A stretch of 61,665 nucleotides of DNA, from the NCBI GenBank assembly GCA_036377055.1, contig DASUZD010000007.1, positions 1 through 61,665 of the forward strand, read 5' to 3'. The translations under genes were made by a program, and so were the position numbers. Below, in pieces: positions 1-7,925 of the stretch (positions are counted from its first letter, which is position 1; each line of letters starts with the position of its first letter). Source of the DNA: DASUZD01 sp036377055 (GTDB lineage Bacteria > Actinomycetota > Thermoleophilia > Gaiellales > Gaiellaceae). The notes below the pieces were generated by a model. It was not told where the DNA came from, made no database searches, and saw nothing but the letters and a program-made list of their open reading frames with translations.

Positions 1-1
1 C

Positions 2-109
2 TACGCGAGCAGCTCCACGGTCTGGACGGTGGTTGGAGTCGTCACGGTCACGATGACGGGCTCGAACACCGCGCGCGCGACGGCGTACGCGGTCTGCGGC
101 AACCCCTAA
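2..109 (+). CDS. C-terminal fragment of an unknown protein
   Basis: An open frame enters the window from the left and ends at TAA 107-109, giving 35 residues rich in Ser, Thr and Val with one late Cys. The composition suits the end of a secreted or surface protein, but the fragment is too short to assign. The next gene's -10 element begins 18 bp after the stop. Confidence 0.4.
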   Translation, partial: YASSSTVWTVVGVVTVTMTGSNTARATAYAVCGNP

Positions 110-126
110 GCGCGACCAGGCATGGC

Positions 127-132
127 TAGCAT
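127..132 (+). promoter_or_regulatory. -10 element (TAGCAT) for a leaderless gene
   Basis: TAGCAT lies 6 nt before the GTG at 139, with no Shine-Dalgarno between. This places transcription start at or next to the start codon. The same arrangement recurs before many genes in the window. Confidence 0.45.
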
Positions 133-138
133 CGGGCC

Positions 139-978
139 GTGGCTTCGCGACGCCGAGCCCGCGGCCGCGTCTTGGCGACCCTCGCGCTCGTTCCTGCGCT
201 CGCGCTGCCGCTCGGCGCCGGCGGCGTAAACCAGCCGCTTGTCCAGCTCGTCGTCGTCGTTCGCGGCGGCGGCTCCGTCGACGCGAAGCCCGGCGCTCAC
301 ACGTGCCGGATTCGCTGCGTCTGGCGCTTCCAGCGTGGCGCTCGCGCGACGTTTTCGGCCCGGCCGGCCGCAGGGAGCGCCTTCGCCGGCTGGGGCGGCG
401 CCTGCTCGAGCGCCCGCTCAGCGTGCACGTTCAAGGTCACGAGGCGGCGGACCGTCGTCGCTCGCTTCGGCGCCGAGCAAACCCCCGTCTCGTGGTCCCC
501 GCATGTTCACTGCACGCCGGTGCTGACGAGCGTACCGGAGATCCTCGGCTCGGAGCAGAATGCCGCGGGAGGCGCCACGGAGGCGGGAGGGCGCTTCCAG
601 CCGCACCTCCGCGGCGGCACGCAGCAGCACTTGCTCAACCCGCCGTGCAACGTCGACGGAACGCCCGCGTTCGTCGAGATTCACGACGTCGTCATCTCGA
701 GAGCGCCGAACCGAAGCAGCGACGGCGACGACTCGACCAACCTCACGCAGGCCGACCGCCCTGACATCACGAATCCGAACCTGAAGACGATTCACGTGGA
801 GATCGACGGAACGTGGATCGCCGCCGGGGTCAACCCGCCCTTCTGGCCGGAGGCGCTCGGGACAAGGCTCGACGTCCAGGGCTTCGTGTTCTGGGATCCG
901 GCGCACCTCGACGACGCGTGGCACGGCTACTCGGGCTGGGAGCTCCACCCGGTCGCGGCCTGGCGCATAGCAAGCTAA
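139..978 (+). CDS. secreted protein with a bacterial-repeat (InlB-B-like) domain
   Basis: A 279-residue protein. An Arg-rich N-terminus followed by a hydrophobic stretch (about residues 10-30) looks like a Sec signal peptide. Residues about 38-110 resemble a divergent bacterial repeat domain: a GGG start, Cys pairs (CRIRC), the segment AGSAFAGWGGAC and a closing VVARF strand. The C-terminal 150 residues end in a Trp-rich segment (QGFVFWDP, GWELHPVAAWR) found in uncharacterised secreted actinobacterial proteins. The start GTG fits the -10 element 6 nt upstream. It converges with the epimerase gene, overlapping its stop by 4 bp. Function is unknown; an extracellular binding or structural role is an inference. 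Confidence 0.6.
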   Translation: MASRRRARGRVLATLALVPALALPLGAGGVNQPLVQLVVVVRGGGSVDAKPGAHTCRIRCVWRFQRGARATFSARPAAGSAFAGWGGACSSARSACTFKVTRRRTVVARFGAEQTPVSWSPHVHCTPVLTSVPEILGSEQNAAGGATEAGGRFQPHLRGGTQQHLLNPPCNVDGTPAFVEIHDVVISRAPNRSSDGDDSTNLTQADRPDITNPNLKTIHVEIDGTWIAAGVNPPFWPEALGTRLDVQGFVFWDPAHLDDAWHGYSGWELHPVAAWRIAS

Positions 979-1757
979 GCGCGAAAGGCCTCCGCGTCGT
1001 CCTGCGGGTGATAGCCGATCTCGTCGGCTGCGTCCTCGATCTCCCAGAAGCGCCAGGTGTTGCGAGAGACGCCGTAGTAGACGCGGAAGCCGAGGTCGGC
1101 ACGCGCCTCGAGCGCGCACCCGACGAGCCGCAGCAGGTCCGCGTGCGTCAGGAGCGTCGCGAAGTCGCGAGGCTTGCCCGGCCGATTCGCCGCGTTCACG
1201 GTCCCGATCCGGAGGCAGATCGGAGACAGGTCGAACGCGTCGGCGTACCACCGCGCCGCGGCCTCGCCGAGCAACTTGCCGAGCGCGTAGGCGCCGTCTG
1301 GCCGGATCGGCGTGCGGGGGCCGATCAGCGGGATCGAACCGGCGTCGAGCCCGGCGTAGTCGCCGGCGACGATCGCGCTGTACGGCGGGTCGCGCTCGTA
1401 CATCCCGGTCACGTGGTTCGAGCTCGCGAACACGTAGCGGCGGACACCGGCCTCCCGGGCGGCCTCGAGGACGTTCATCGTCGCCGGGAGGTTGTTCTTC
1501 CAGATGGCTCTCCAGGCGGCTCGATCGTCTGCGATGCCGGCCAGGTCGACGACCGCGTCGGCCCCCTCGAGAAGCGACGAGAGCGATCCGGGGCGCGCCA
1601 GGTTCCGGCGGCGGATGTTCGGCGGGCGGCGGAGCGCTCGATCGACGGCGCTCAGCTCGTAGCGATCGCCGAGGCCGCGCATCAGCACCGTCCCGATCAG
1701 GCCGGCCGCGCCTGTGATCAGGACTTTGCGCGGCGTCTGCGAACCTCGCGCGACCAC
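975..1757 (-). CDS. NAD-dependent epimerase/dehydratase
   Basis: Extended short-chain dehydrogenase of about 260 residues. The Rossmann motif GAAGLIG lies near the N-terminus, followed by an acidic loop (AVDRA) and the D-A-VVDLAGIAD segment. The catalytic triad is partly recognisable: FASSNHV around the Ser and YALGKLLGE for Tyr-xxx-Lys. The family acts on nucleotide sugars or uronates. GTG 1757 is chosen because it puts the dinucleotide motif at the usual distance; it overlaps the preceding gene by 40 bp. It is the last gene of a coupled minus-strand run containing a glycosyltransferase and nucleotidyltransferase-fold proteins, so a sugar substrate is likely. Confident of family, not of substrate. 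Confidence 0.75.
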   Translation of the reverse strand: MVARGSQTPRKVLITGAAGLIGTVLMRGLGDRYELSAVDRALRRPPNIRRRNLARPGSLSSLLEGADAVVDLAGIADDRAAWRAIWKNNLPATMNVLEAAREAGVRRYVFASSNHVTGMYERDPPYSAIVAGDYAGLDAGSIPLIGPRTPIRPDGAYALGKLLGEAAARWYADAFDLSPICLRIGTVNAANRPGKPRDFATLLTHADLLRLVGCALEARADLGFRVYYGVSRNTWRFWEIEDAADEIGYHPQDDAEAFRA

Positions 1758-2788
1758 ATCAGGTGCGTGGACATGGGCTCGCCGGGATGCCTGAGGCCGC
1801 GGCCGGTGCGGGCGAGCTTCTCGCGCCACGACTCGTCCGCGTCCGGGAGGAGCGTCAGGCGGGCGGCGGTCCGGAGGTCGGCGACGGCGGCGCGCGGAGG
1901 CAGCTCCCAGAAGACGTGCAGCCACCGCATCAGCTGGCTGTCGAGCACCGTCCGCTCGCGCACCGACCCGAGATGCCGCGCCCACACGCGGAGCGGCGTC
2001 GTCGTCGGACCGCTCTCGAAGAGCGCTCGGATCGCGGCGCGGGTGGTGAGCCAGATCTTCGGGATTCCCCAGTCGTCCGCGGTCTCCGCGAGCTCGGCCT
2101 CGGAACAGGCGAGGGACACGGCCGCGACGTCCACGAGGTCGCGAAGCGTCCGCAACGGGTCGTGGCTCCAGGCGTGCGCGGCGAGGATCAGCGCGTGATG
2201 CACCGGATCGGGCGCCGAGATGCCGTCGACGCCGACGCCGGACGGGCCGGATCGTTCGAGGATCTCGCCGAGCGGCGGCGGCGTGCCCGGCCAGAGGGGC
2301 GCCGTATGGAGCTCGACCTTCAGCCCGACGGCCGGCGACTTGAGCGGGCGAAGGTGATGGTGGTCGACGAAGTCCTCGGGATCGTCGACCTCGACGAAGC
2401 CCGCCGCGATCAGCGCGCGCTGGGCGGCAGGCGCGTCGCCGGCGAGCAGGTCGACGTCGCCGAAGGTGCGGGCCGAGCCCGGGTAGAGACGCGCGACCTC
2501 CGGGCCTTTGAACAGGACGAGCGGGCCGTCGCACAGGCTTCTGATCGTCTCCAGGAGCGGCCGCGCCATCACAACCGCCGCTGCCGCGCCCCGCTCGTCT
2601 CCGGCGAGGGCCGCGGGAACGGGTCGCCCACGCTGCCGCAGCAGCCGCGCGGCGACGGCGCCGAGCTTGTGCGCGCGGATGCCCTCGACCTCGGCCCCGT
2701 CGAGGACGCGCTCGAGCGCCTGCCAGAGCTTGCCGGAAGCGTCTTCGCGCCGGACAGTGGGCGGTGCCTCGGCGGGGGCCACGGTCAT
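1718..2788 (-). CDS. NTP_transf_5 nucleotidyltransferase-fold protein (active-site-like copy)
   Basis: A 356-residue protein of the uncharacterised nucleotidyltransferase family (NTP_transf_5, PF14907). The core LVLFKGPEVARLYPGS followed by RTFGDVDLL keeps the Lys-Gly and Asp-x-Asp expected of the pol-beta fold, and HHH-x-L-R-P-L plus LHTAPLW follow as in the family. A C-terminal helical half has an HAWSHDPLRTLRDLVD segment. The ATG overlaps the stop of the preceding paralogue (ATGA). Family members occur beside PqqD-like and HPr-kinase-like genes in exopolysaccharide and some lasso-peptide clusters, and this setting matches. Target (sugar, peptide or protein) is unknown. Confidence 0.7.
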   Translation of the reverse strand: MTVAPAEAPPTVRREDASGKLWQALERVLDGAEVEGIRAHKLGAVAARLLRQRGRPVPAALAGDERGAAAAVVMARPLLETIRSLCDGPLVLFKGPEVARLYPGSARTFGDVDLLAGDAPAAQRALIAAGFVEVDDPEDFVDHHHLRPLKSPAVGLKVELHTAPLWPGTPPPLGEILERSGPSGVGVDGISAPDPVHHALILAAHAWSHDPLRTLRDLVDVAAVSLACSEAELAETADDWGIPKIWLTTRAAIRALFESGPTTTPLRVWARHLGSVRERTVLDSQLMRWLHVFWELPPRAAVADLRTAARLTLLPDADESWREKLARTGRGLRHPGEPMSTHLMWSREVRRRRAKS

Positions 2789-3837
2789 TCGACCCGAGTC
2801 CGACCGGCCGGAGTGGCCGTCGGTCGCGCCGCAGCTCGCCGCACGACCTCGATCGGCACCTGGCTGCGCCGCTGCAAGCCGAGCTCGTCGCGGAGGAACG
2901 TCGGCAGCGCGACCAGCGCCGCCGGCAGCGAGCGGTCCGAGGTGACGTGCAGGAACCGCGTCGCGATCCTCGGCGTCGGGCCGAGGAGCGGCCGCGTCCG
3001 CCCGGCCTCCCTGTGCGCGAGGCGCTCTCGCCGGCCGACGGGAGCAGCTTCGAGCTCGCGGATGGTCTTGGCCGGAACGTCGGCGCTGAGCTCGCGGCCG
3101 AGGTACACGAGCGCGTCGCGGAGGCGGAGCGTCGCGCGCAGCCGGCGCGCCTGGCGAACGAGCCGGTCCCAGTCGATCCCCGTCTCCAAGACCGAAAGGG
3201 CGTCGGCGAGCCAGAGGATGTTCGGGAACACGGTCGCCCGTGCTCCGGCGAGGCAGACGCGAACGAGCTCATCGGTCGGGCCGAGCACCCGGGCGCTCGT
3301 CTCGCCGAGCTGGACTAGAAACGTGGCGGCCCAGACGTCCTCGAGGTCGGGATCGGCGAACTCCCGCGCGAACCGCTCGTGGAGCGTGACCGCGCCGCCG
3401 TCGACGGACCCCGCCGCGGCATGACCTCCGCGGACGAGAGCCTCCAAGCCATCGACCGGCCGAAGCCCGAAGTCACCGCCGAGGTAGTGCGCGGGGAACT
3501 GCCAGCCGCCGACGACGACCGGCTCCGCGCCGCGCCCCTCGAGCGCCCGCAGCGCCGCCGTCACTCCGTCGAGCTGAACGTGGTTCAGGTACCAGGTGCG
3601 GCGGCGGATCCCGGCCAGCCTGGGCATGTACGAGTCCTCGATGCCGAGCCCGTCGAGCCGCCGGTGCACGAGCGGGAGCAGCGGGAACGAGCCGGGCTCG
3701 AGCCTGTCGAGATCGAGCCGCGGCCGAAGGCGGCGCCACGCCTCGGCGCCGGCCTCGTCGCCGCCGAACGCCGTCAGCAGGAGCAGCTTCTGCCGCTCGG
3801 TGGGCCAGAACGACCCTTCGAGGCCGGGCTCCTTCAC
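2785..3837 (-). CDS. NTP_transf_5-related protein with degenerate active site
   Basis: A 350-residue relative of the next gene. It opens with PTERQKLLLLTAF, then an AW-x-x-LRPRLDLDRLE segment and a histidine-bearing LVHRRL, all typical of the family's N-terminal half. Where the Asp-x-Asp metal site should be, the sequence reads GLEALV, replacing the first Asp with Gly and the second with Glu, so catalysis looks compromised while the fold seems kept. GTG 3837 overlaps the glycosyltransferase stop (GTGA), and the gene's own stop overlaps the next ATG. A paired active and degenerate copy suggests a heteromer or a scaffold/catalyst division; that is inference. Confidence 0.6.
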   Translation of the reverse strand: MKEPGLEGSFWPTERQKLLLLTAFGGDEAGAEAWRRLRPRLDLDRLEPGSFPLLPLVHRRLDGLGIEDSYMPRLAGIRRRTWYLNHVQLDGVTAALRALEGRGAEPVVVGGWQFPAHYLGGDFGLRPVDGLEALVRGGHAAAGSVDGGAVTLHERFAREFADPDLEDVWAATFLVQLGETSARVLGPTDELVRVCLAGARATVFPNILWLADALSVLETGIDWDRLVRQARRLRATLRLRDALVYLGRELSADVPAKTIRELEAAPVGRRERLAHREAGRTRPLLGPTPRIATRFLHVTSDRSLPAALVALPTFLRDELGLQRRSQVPIEVVRRAAARPTATPAGRTRVE

Positions 3838-4535
3838 CTGGTCGCAGCGCGGCGGCGATCGAGGGCCGCCTTCAGCACATGCAGGTACTGCGGTTTCGAC
3901 TCGCGCTGCCGGATGCCGTTGTTGTCCGCGTGGAGCCGCCGCTCGAGCACGACGACGGGCGGCACGGCGCTCCGCAGCCCGAGCTCGTTGGCGCGCGCGT
4001 GCCAGTCGACGCCGATCCCGACCTTGAGCTCGGTGGAGAAGAGGCCCACGCGCAGGAATGATTCGCGCTTGACGAGCATCAGGTTCGGCGTCGGCCACGG
4101 CACGTCGTGCTCGGGCGCGCGCAGGAGCGCACGCGCCGCGTCGTCGAGATCGGGGCTCGAGAACTCCGTGACGTGCCCGTAGACGACGTCGAGCTCCGGC
4201 TCGGCCGCGAAGACCGCGAGCTGGCTGCGCAGCTTGTCCGGCGGGAAGCGGTCGTCGGCGTCGAGGAAGGAGAGGTAGCTGCCGTGCGCCTCGGGAATCG
4301 CGCGATTGCGAGCCGCCGCCATCCCGCCGTTCTCCTGGCGGATGCAGCGAACTCGCTCGCCGTACGACTCGGCGACCTCGCCGCTCCGATCGGTCGACCC
4401 GTCGTCGACGACGATCAGCTCGACCGCCGGATGCGTCTGGGCGAGGACGCTCTCGATCGCCTCGCCGAGGTAGCGCTCGCAGTTGTAGACGCCGATCACC
4501 ACCGTGACGAGCGGAGGTCTGCTCGCGGCGTCCAT
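3834..4535 (-). CDS. family 2 glycosyltransferase
   Basis: A 233-residue GT-A glycosyltransferase. It begins with VTVVIGVYNCERYLGEAIESVLAQT and shows the donor-binding IVVDDGSTDRS motif, the QENGGMAAARNRAI segment and the metal-binding FLDADDRF (DxD equivalent). There is no membrane anchor, so it acts in the cytoplasm or as part of a complex. The ATG lies 5 bp after the upstream HPr-kinase-like gene and its TGA overlaps the next GTG. A second family 2 enzyme at 7215 sits across the divergent promoter, so the cluster is probably about glycosylating something. Substrate unknown. Confidence 0.8.
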   Translation of the reverse strand: MDAASRPPLVTVVIGVYNCERYLGEAIESVLAQTHPAVELIVVDDGSTDRSGEVAESYGERVRCIRQENGGMAAARNRAIPEAHGSYLSFLDADDRFPPDKLRSQLAVFAAEPELDVVYGHVTEFSSPDLDDAARALLRAPEHDVPWPTPNLMLVKRESFLRVGLFSTELKVGIGVDWHARANELGLRSAVPPVVVLERRLHADNNGIRQRESKPQYLHVLKAALDRRRAATR

Positions 4536-4540
4536 CTGCG

Positions 4541-5605
4541 TCAGTCGAGCCGCTCGAGGAGCCGGACGAGCTCGGCGGGGATCGTCTCGACGTCCGCGCC
4601 CAGCTCGAGCACGAAGCTCGGCAGGGTCCTGACGAGGTCTGCCATCCGCGCGAGCGCCTCGCGCGCGGGCGGGTGCAGCTGGAAGATCGTGCTCGGCGCG
4701 AGAGCGGCGAGCGCCGCAGCGTGGCTGGCCGGAACGATGCGGGCCGTGCGCCGGTCGGTCACGCGCGGCAGGACGATCGCACGCAGCGGGAACCCGGCGA
4801 TCGACCGGCCCGGAAACGCGGTCGCGACGTAGAGGACGGCCTTCTCGTCCGCGCGGTCGCCGTCCGCGAGCGCAGCTTCGAGGTGCGGCAGCCGGTGCAC
4901 GTCGTCGTGGTGCACCTTGGCCGCGCAGTAGAGGCTGTGCACGAACGGCTCGCGCTCGCCGCCGACGGCGACGTAGTCGTCGCCCGCGTACCGCAGCCGT
5001 TCGTCGAGGAGGCTCGCGAGCGCGGTCGTCGACTTCCCCGAGCCGCCCGGACCGACGATCAGCGCTCCTCCGTCCTTCGTCCCGACCGCTCCTCCGTGCA
5101 CCTGCCGGCAGCCCTGTGCGTCGAGGCACCAGCTGAGCAGGTGGCGGAACGGCGCGCTGTACTCCCAGTACGGAAGCCGCGTCGCGTCCGGCATCCAGAA
5201 CCATCCGGCGGCCCCGTCGGCCGACAGCACGCTCAGGACGTCCGAGGCCGGCTGGTGCAGCGCGCGGAACTCGAGCTCGTCGTAGAAGTACGAAGGGCCG
5301 GCGCCCGTCGTCGGCGTCTCGGCCTCGGACGGGCGGCCGGCTGCGAACGCGGGACGCTCGACCGAATCCCAGACGTGGAGCGTCAGCGCAGGCGCATCGT
5401 CGCGGGCCGTGACGAGGTGAGCGAACGCGCGACCGAGCGCGTCGGCCGCCGTCGTGCCGGCGAAGCGCACGCGGACGGCGCTGCCCGCGACGGCGAGCCG
5501 AAGATCGACCGGGCCGCCCGCCGCGCGCGCCGCGCGCTCGAACCCCGCGTCGAGGCCCGCAGGTGTCGGCGCCGGCTCCGGCGGAGCCGTGGCCGCGTGG
5601 GTCAC
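4541..5605 (-). CDS. HPr-kinase-like P-loop protein (copy 1)
   Basis: A 354-residue protein. The C-terminal part resembles the HPr kinase/PEPCK-type kinase fold: QVHGGAVGT, a Walker A GPGGSGKST (about residues 185-193), RYAGDDYVAV (about 206-214, containing the acidic DD pair) and a late STIFQLHPP segment. The N-terminal 130 residues look like a substrate-facing domain (LTLHVWDS). GTG 5605 overlaps the PqqD-like stop (GTGA), so both are translated together. Relatives modify lasso-peptide termini or occur in polysaccharide clusters. It is not the HPr kinase of a PTS; no HPr gene is nearby. A partner or substrate in the PqqD-like protein is likely but inferred. Confidence 0.7.
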   Translation of the reverse strand: MTHAATAPPEPAPTPAGLDAGFERAARAAGGPVDLRLAVAGSAVRVRFAGTTAADALGRAFAHLVTARDDAPALTLHVWDSVERPAFAAGRPSEAETPTTGAGPSYFYDELEFRALHQPASDVLSVLSADGAAGWFWMPDATRLPYWEYSAPFRHLLSWCLDAQGCRQVHGGAVGTKDGGALIVGPGGSGKSTTALASLLDERLRYAGDDYVAVGGEREPFVHSLYCAAKVHHDDVHRLPHLEAALADGDRADEKAVLYVATAFPGRSIAGFPLRAIVLPRVTDRRTARIVPASHAAALAALAPSTIFQLHPPAREALARMADLVRTLPSFVLELGADVETIPAELVRLLERLD

Positions 5606-6054
5606 TCCCGGCCTTCGTCGGCTGGCGCGGGCTGAGGCCAGCCCTGCGCGCCGACCTCGTGGACGGGATCGAGCAGGATCAGGTCCTGCATGTCCGTGTG
5701 CTTCTCCAGGGCAGGCGGACGGAACGGCGCCCGCGGGCCGCCGTTGCTTGCCGGAAGCGGCGTTTCGGGCATCGGCGCCGGACCCGCGTGGCTTCGAATC
5801 AGCCCCTCGTCCACGAGCTGGTCGAGCAGTTGGCGCACGCCGTCGCGCATCTCCTGCTCGGATCCCTCGTATTGCACCCTGAGCGCCGCGAGGGCGTCGT
5901 CCTCGTCTGCACCCCATTCGATTGCCTGCCAGATCGCCGCGCCCGCCTCGCGGAGGCTGTAGTACGTCCCGCTCGTGAGGTCGATCAGGATGACCTCACC
6001 CTCGATCGTCTCGTGGATCACGTTCGGGCTGTTCACCCGAAAGCGTGCTGCCAT
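5602..6054 (-). CDS. PqqD-family (RRE) protein with conserved C-terminal tail
   Basis: A 150-residue protein. Residues 1-87 match the PqqD winged-helix fold (IHETIEGEVILIDLTSGTYY, then EAGAAIWQAIE, then LLDQLVDEGLI), the peptide-binding RRE domain of RiPP systems. A Pro-rich linker (88-110) leads to the tail LEKHTDMQDLILLDPVHEV (116-134) and GWPQP. I recall close versions of this tail in other PqqD-like proteins of such clusters. The start is the second ATG in the frame, preceded by GAAGGAGG; an upstream ATG lacks one. It heads the coupled minus-strand operon, next to the divergent copy-2 kinase. The tail may be the substrate of the cluster (inference). Confidence 0.7.
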   Translation of the reverse strand: MAARFRVNSPNVIHETIEGEVILIDLTSGTYYSLREAGAAIWQAIEWGADEDDALAALRVQYEGSEQEMRDGVRQLLDQLVDEGLIRSHAGPAPMPETPLPASNGGPRAPFRPPALEKHTDMQDLILLDPVHEVGAQGWPQPAPADEGRE

Positions 6055-6172
6055 CCCCCCTCCTTCTCCCCTGTCCGGCACAGAGCCGCTCTCTATCCCT
6101 TACACGCAGTATGCCCGTCGCCCGCGGCCCGCTCAACGCCCCCGAGATGCCGGACGCTGTACAAACGAGCCT

Positions 6173-7222
6173 ATGGAAGCGGTTGGAAGCGATTGGCTGA
6201 AAGAGAACCTCGCGGAGATCGAGGCGAGCTTCGAGGCGGCGGCCAACGTTTCCGTCGACCGCTACGAGATCGGAGGCGCTGCTGTCGAGCTCCGGTTCGC
6301 GAGCCCCGCGCTCCGCGAGCGGCTGACACGGGCCTTCGCGCACGTCGCCGTCCCGGCCGGGGCGTCGGCCGCGAGCCTCACCGTCCACCTCTGGGACTCC
6401 GCCTCGACCGGCGCCGATCCACCGCCGCGTCCCGAAACACCGGCCGACCAGCCGCAGGGGGCGCTGTACCACCTCGCCGAGCCGCCGCTCCGCGCTGCCT
6501 ACCAACCGGGCCTCGAGACGCTCAGCGTGCTCGACTCCGAGGCCGGCGTCGCGTGGTTCTGGATCGCGAACGCCTTCGAGCAGCCGTCGTGGGACCAGGC
6601 CTGCCCGATCCGGCAGATCCTGTTCTGGTGGCTCGCCGGGCGCGGGTATCTCCAGGTTCACGGCGCCGCCGTCGGGACGGAGGCGGGCGGCGTCCTCGTC
6701 GTCGGCACGCCCGGCTCGGGAAAGTCGACGGTCGCGCTCGCCTGCCTCGACTCCGAGCTCCGCTACGCCGGAGACGACTACGTCGCCGTCGAGGTCGAGC
6801 CGAGCCCGAACGTCGCGAGCCTCTACAACTCCGCGAAGCTCGAGCCGGAGCACGTCCGCGAGCTCCTGCCGCACCTGCTGCCGCTGCTCGCGAACGCCGA
6901 CCGGCTCGAGACCGAGAAGGCCGTCCTGTACGTCCACGAGCACTTTCCGGAGCGGACGACGGCGGGCTTTCCACTCCGCGCCGTGCTCGTCCCGAAGCTT
7001 CGCCCGGCCCGACAAGAGACGCGGATCGCAGAGGCGTCACGCGCCACCGCCTTCGCCGCCCTCGGCCCGAGCACCATCTTCCAGCTGCACACCGCAGGCG
7101 CCGCGGAGCTGGCGACGATGTCGAGCCTGGTCGCGCGCGTCCCTTGCTACACGCTGGAGGTCGGCGCCGACCCGACGACGATCCCGCCGGCCGTTCTTTC
7201 TATCCTCCGACCGGATGAGTGA
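6173..7222 (+). CDS. HPr-kinase-like P-loop protein (copy 2)
   Basis: A 349-residue paralogue of the minus-strand kinase-like gene with the same order of blocks: SLTVHLWDS near residue 70, VAWFWIANAF near 126, QVHGAAVGTE near 161, Walker A GTPGSGKST (178-186), AGDDYVAV (199-206) and STIFQLHTAG near the end. ATG 6173 has no Shine-Dalgarno but a TACAAA hexamer 7 nt upstream, fitting leaderless initiation. It diverges from the PqqD-like gene and overlaps the following glycosyltransferase by 8 bp. Two kinase-like copies flanking one RRE protein suggest two modification steps or two substrates; this is inference. Confidence 0.7.
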   Translation: MEAVGSDWLKENLAEIEASFEAAANVSVDRYEIGGAAVELRFASPALRERLTRAFAHVAVPAGASAASLTVHLWDSASTGADPPPRPETPADQPQGALYHLAEPPLRAAYQPGLETLSVLDSEAGVAWFWIANAFEQPSWDQACPIRQILFWWLAGRGYLQVHGAAVGTEAGGVLVVGTPGSGKSTVALACLDSELRYAGDDYVAVEVEPSPNVASLYNSAKLEPEHVRELLPHLLPLLANADRLETEKAVLYVHEHFPERTTAGFPLRAVLVPKLRPARQETRIAEASRATAFAALGPSTIFQLHTAGAAELATMSSLVARVPCYTLEVGADPTTIPPAVLSILRPDE

Positions 7223-7883
7223 GCCGCTCGTGTCGGTGATCGTCGCCGCCTACAACGGCGAGCGGTTCCTGAACGAGACGCTCCAGAGCGTGTTCGCCCA
7301 GGACTACGAGCCGTTCGAGGTCGTCTTCGTCGACGACGGCTCCACCGACCGGACCGCAGAGATCGCGCAGTCGTTCCCGGTGCGCTTTGTGCGCCAGGAG
7401 AACCGAGGGCTGCCGGCAGCCAGGAACGCCGCGCTTGCCGTCGCGAAGGGCGAGCTCGTAGCCTTCCTCGACGACGACGACGTTCTCCCACCGACGAAGC
7501 TCAGCGTCCAGGCCGCCTATCTCCGCGAGCACGCCGAGGTCGGCTGCGTGCTCGGCCGCCAGGAATGGATCCTCGACGGCGTCGGGGAGCCGACGCTGCC
7601 GCGCGACCCGATCTTCGGCGAGGTCGGCGGCATCCAGCTCGTGACGGCGATGATCCGCCGCCGCGTGCTCGACAAGCTGGGCGGGTTCGACCCGAGCTAC
7701 CGCTACGCGGAGGACCGCGACCTCTTCATCCGGATGCGCGAGCGCGGCGTCGAGATCGCCGTCCTCCCCGAGGTCGTCCTGCACAAGCGGCTGCACGGCT
7801 CGAACATGACCATGAACCGGCCCGACACGCACCCGATGCTCCGCTCGCTGCGCGAGAAGCTGGAACGCGAGCGCCAAGGCTAG
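7215..7883 (+). CDS. family 2 glycosyltransferase
   Basis: A 222-residue GT-A enzyme, shorter than but clearly similar to the one at 3834-4535. Motifs: VSVIVAAYNGERFLNETLQSV, VFVDDGSTDRTAEIA, RQENRGLPAARNAAL and FLDDDDVLPPTKL (metal site). A later RYAEDRDLFIRM contains the ED acid-base region typical of family 2. It starts at ATG 7215, before the end of the HPr-kinase-like gene (8-bp overlap), so translation is coupled. Probably adds a sugar in the same pathway as the minus-strand operon. Substrate unknown. Confidence 0.82.
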   Translation: MSEPLVSVIVAAYNGERFLNETLQSVFAQDYEPFEVVFVDDGSTDRTAEIAQSFPVRFVRQENRGLPAARNAALAVAKGELVAFLDDDDVLPPTKLSVQAAYLREHAEVGCVLGRQEWILDGVGEPTLPRDPIFGEVGGIQLVTAMIRRRVLDKLGGFDPSYRYAEDRDLFIRMRERGVEIAVLPEVVLHKRLHGSNMTMNRPDTHPMLRSLREKLERERQG

Positions 7884-7903
7884 GGCGGAAGGCATTTCCG
7901 CCC
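7883..7903 (+). terminator. hairpin after the glycosyltransferase
   Basis: The arms GGGCGGAA (7883-7890) and TTCCGCCC (7896-7903) form a perfect 8-bp stem with a 5-nt loop, starting at the last base of the stop codon. There is no T-run, so it is a weak intrinsic terminator or an mRNA-end structure. The following TTTCCGCCCGGCGGGCGAAA is also nearly palindromic. Confidence 0.4.
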
Positions 7904-7925
7904 GGCGGGCGAAACTCCGGGCGGC

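Noticed and set aside
418..1251. Minus-strand open frame opposite the first secreted protein
   Set aside because: Low-complexity Arg/Asp-rich translation, no motif, and it lies antisense to a better-supported gene.
1758..3272. An open frame that would extend the epimerase by 500 residues on the minus strand
   Set aside because: It overlaps both nucleotidyltransferase-like genes in another frame, has an Arg/Ala-rich composition typical of antisense or shifted reading, and the Rossmann motif marks the true N-terminus.
5602..7222. A lasso-peptide biosynthesis cluster
   Set aside because: PqqD-like, HPr-kinase-like and NTP_transf_5 genes do occur in lasso clusters, but no asparagine-synthetase-like cyclase, transglutaminase-like protease or typical precursor is present.
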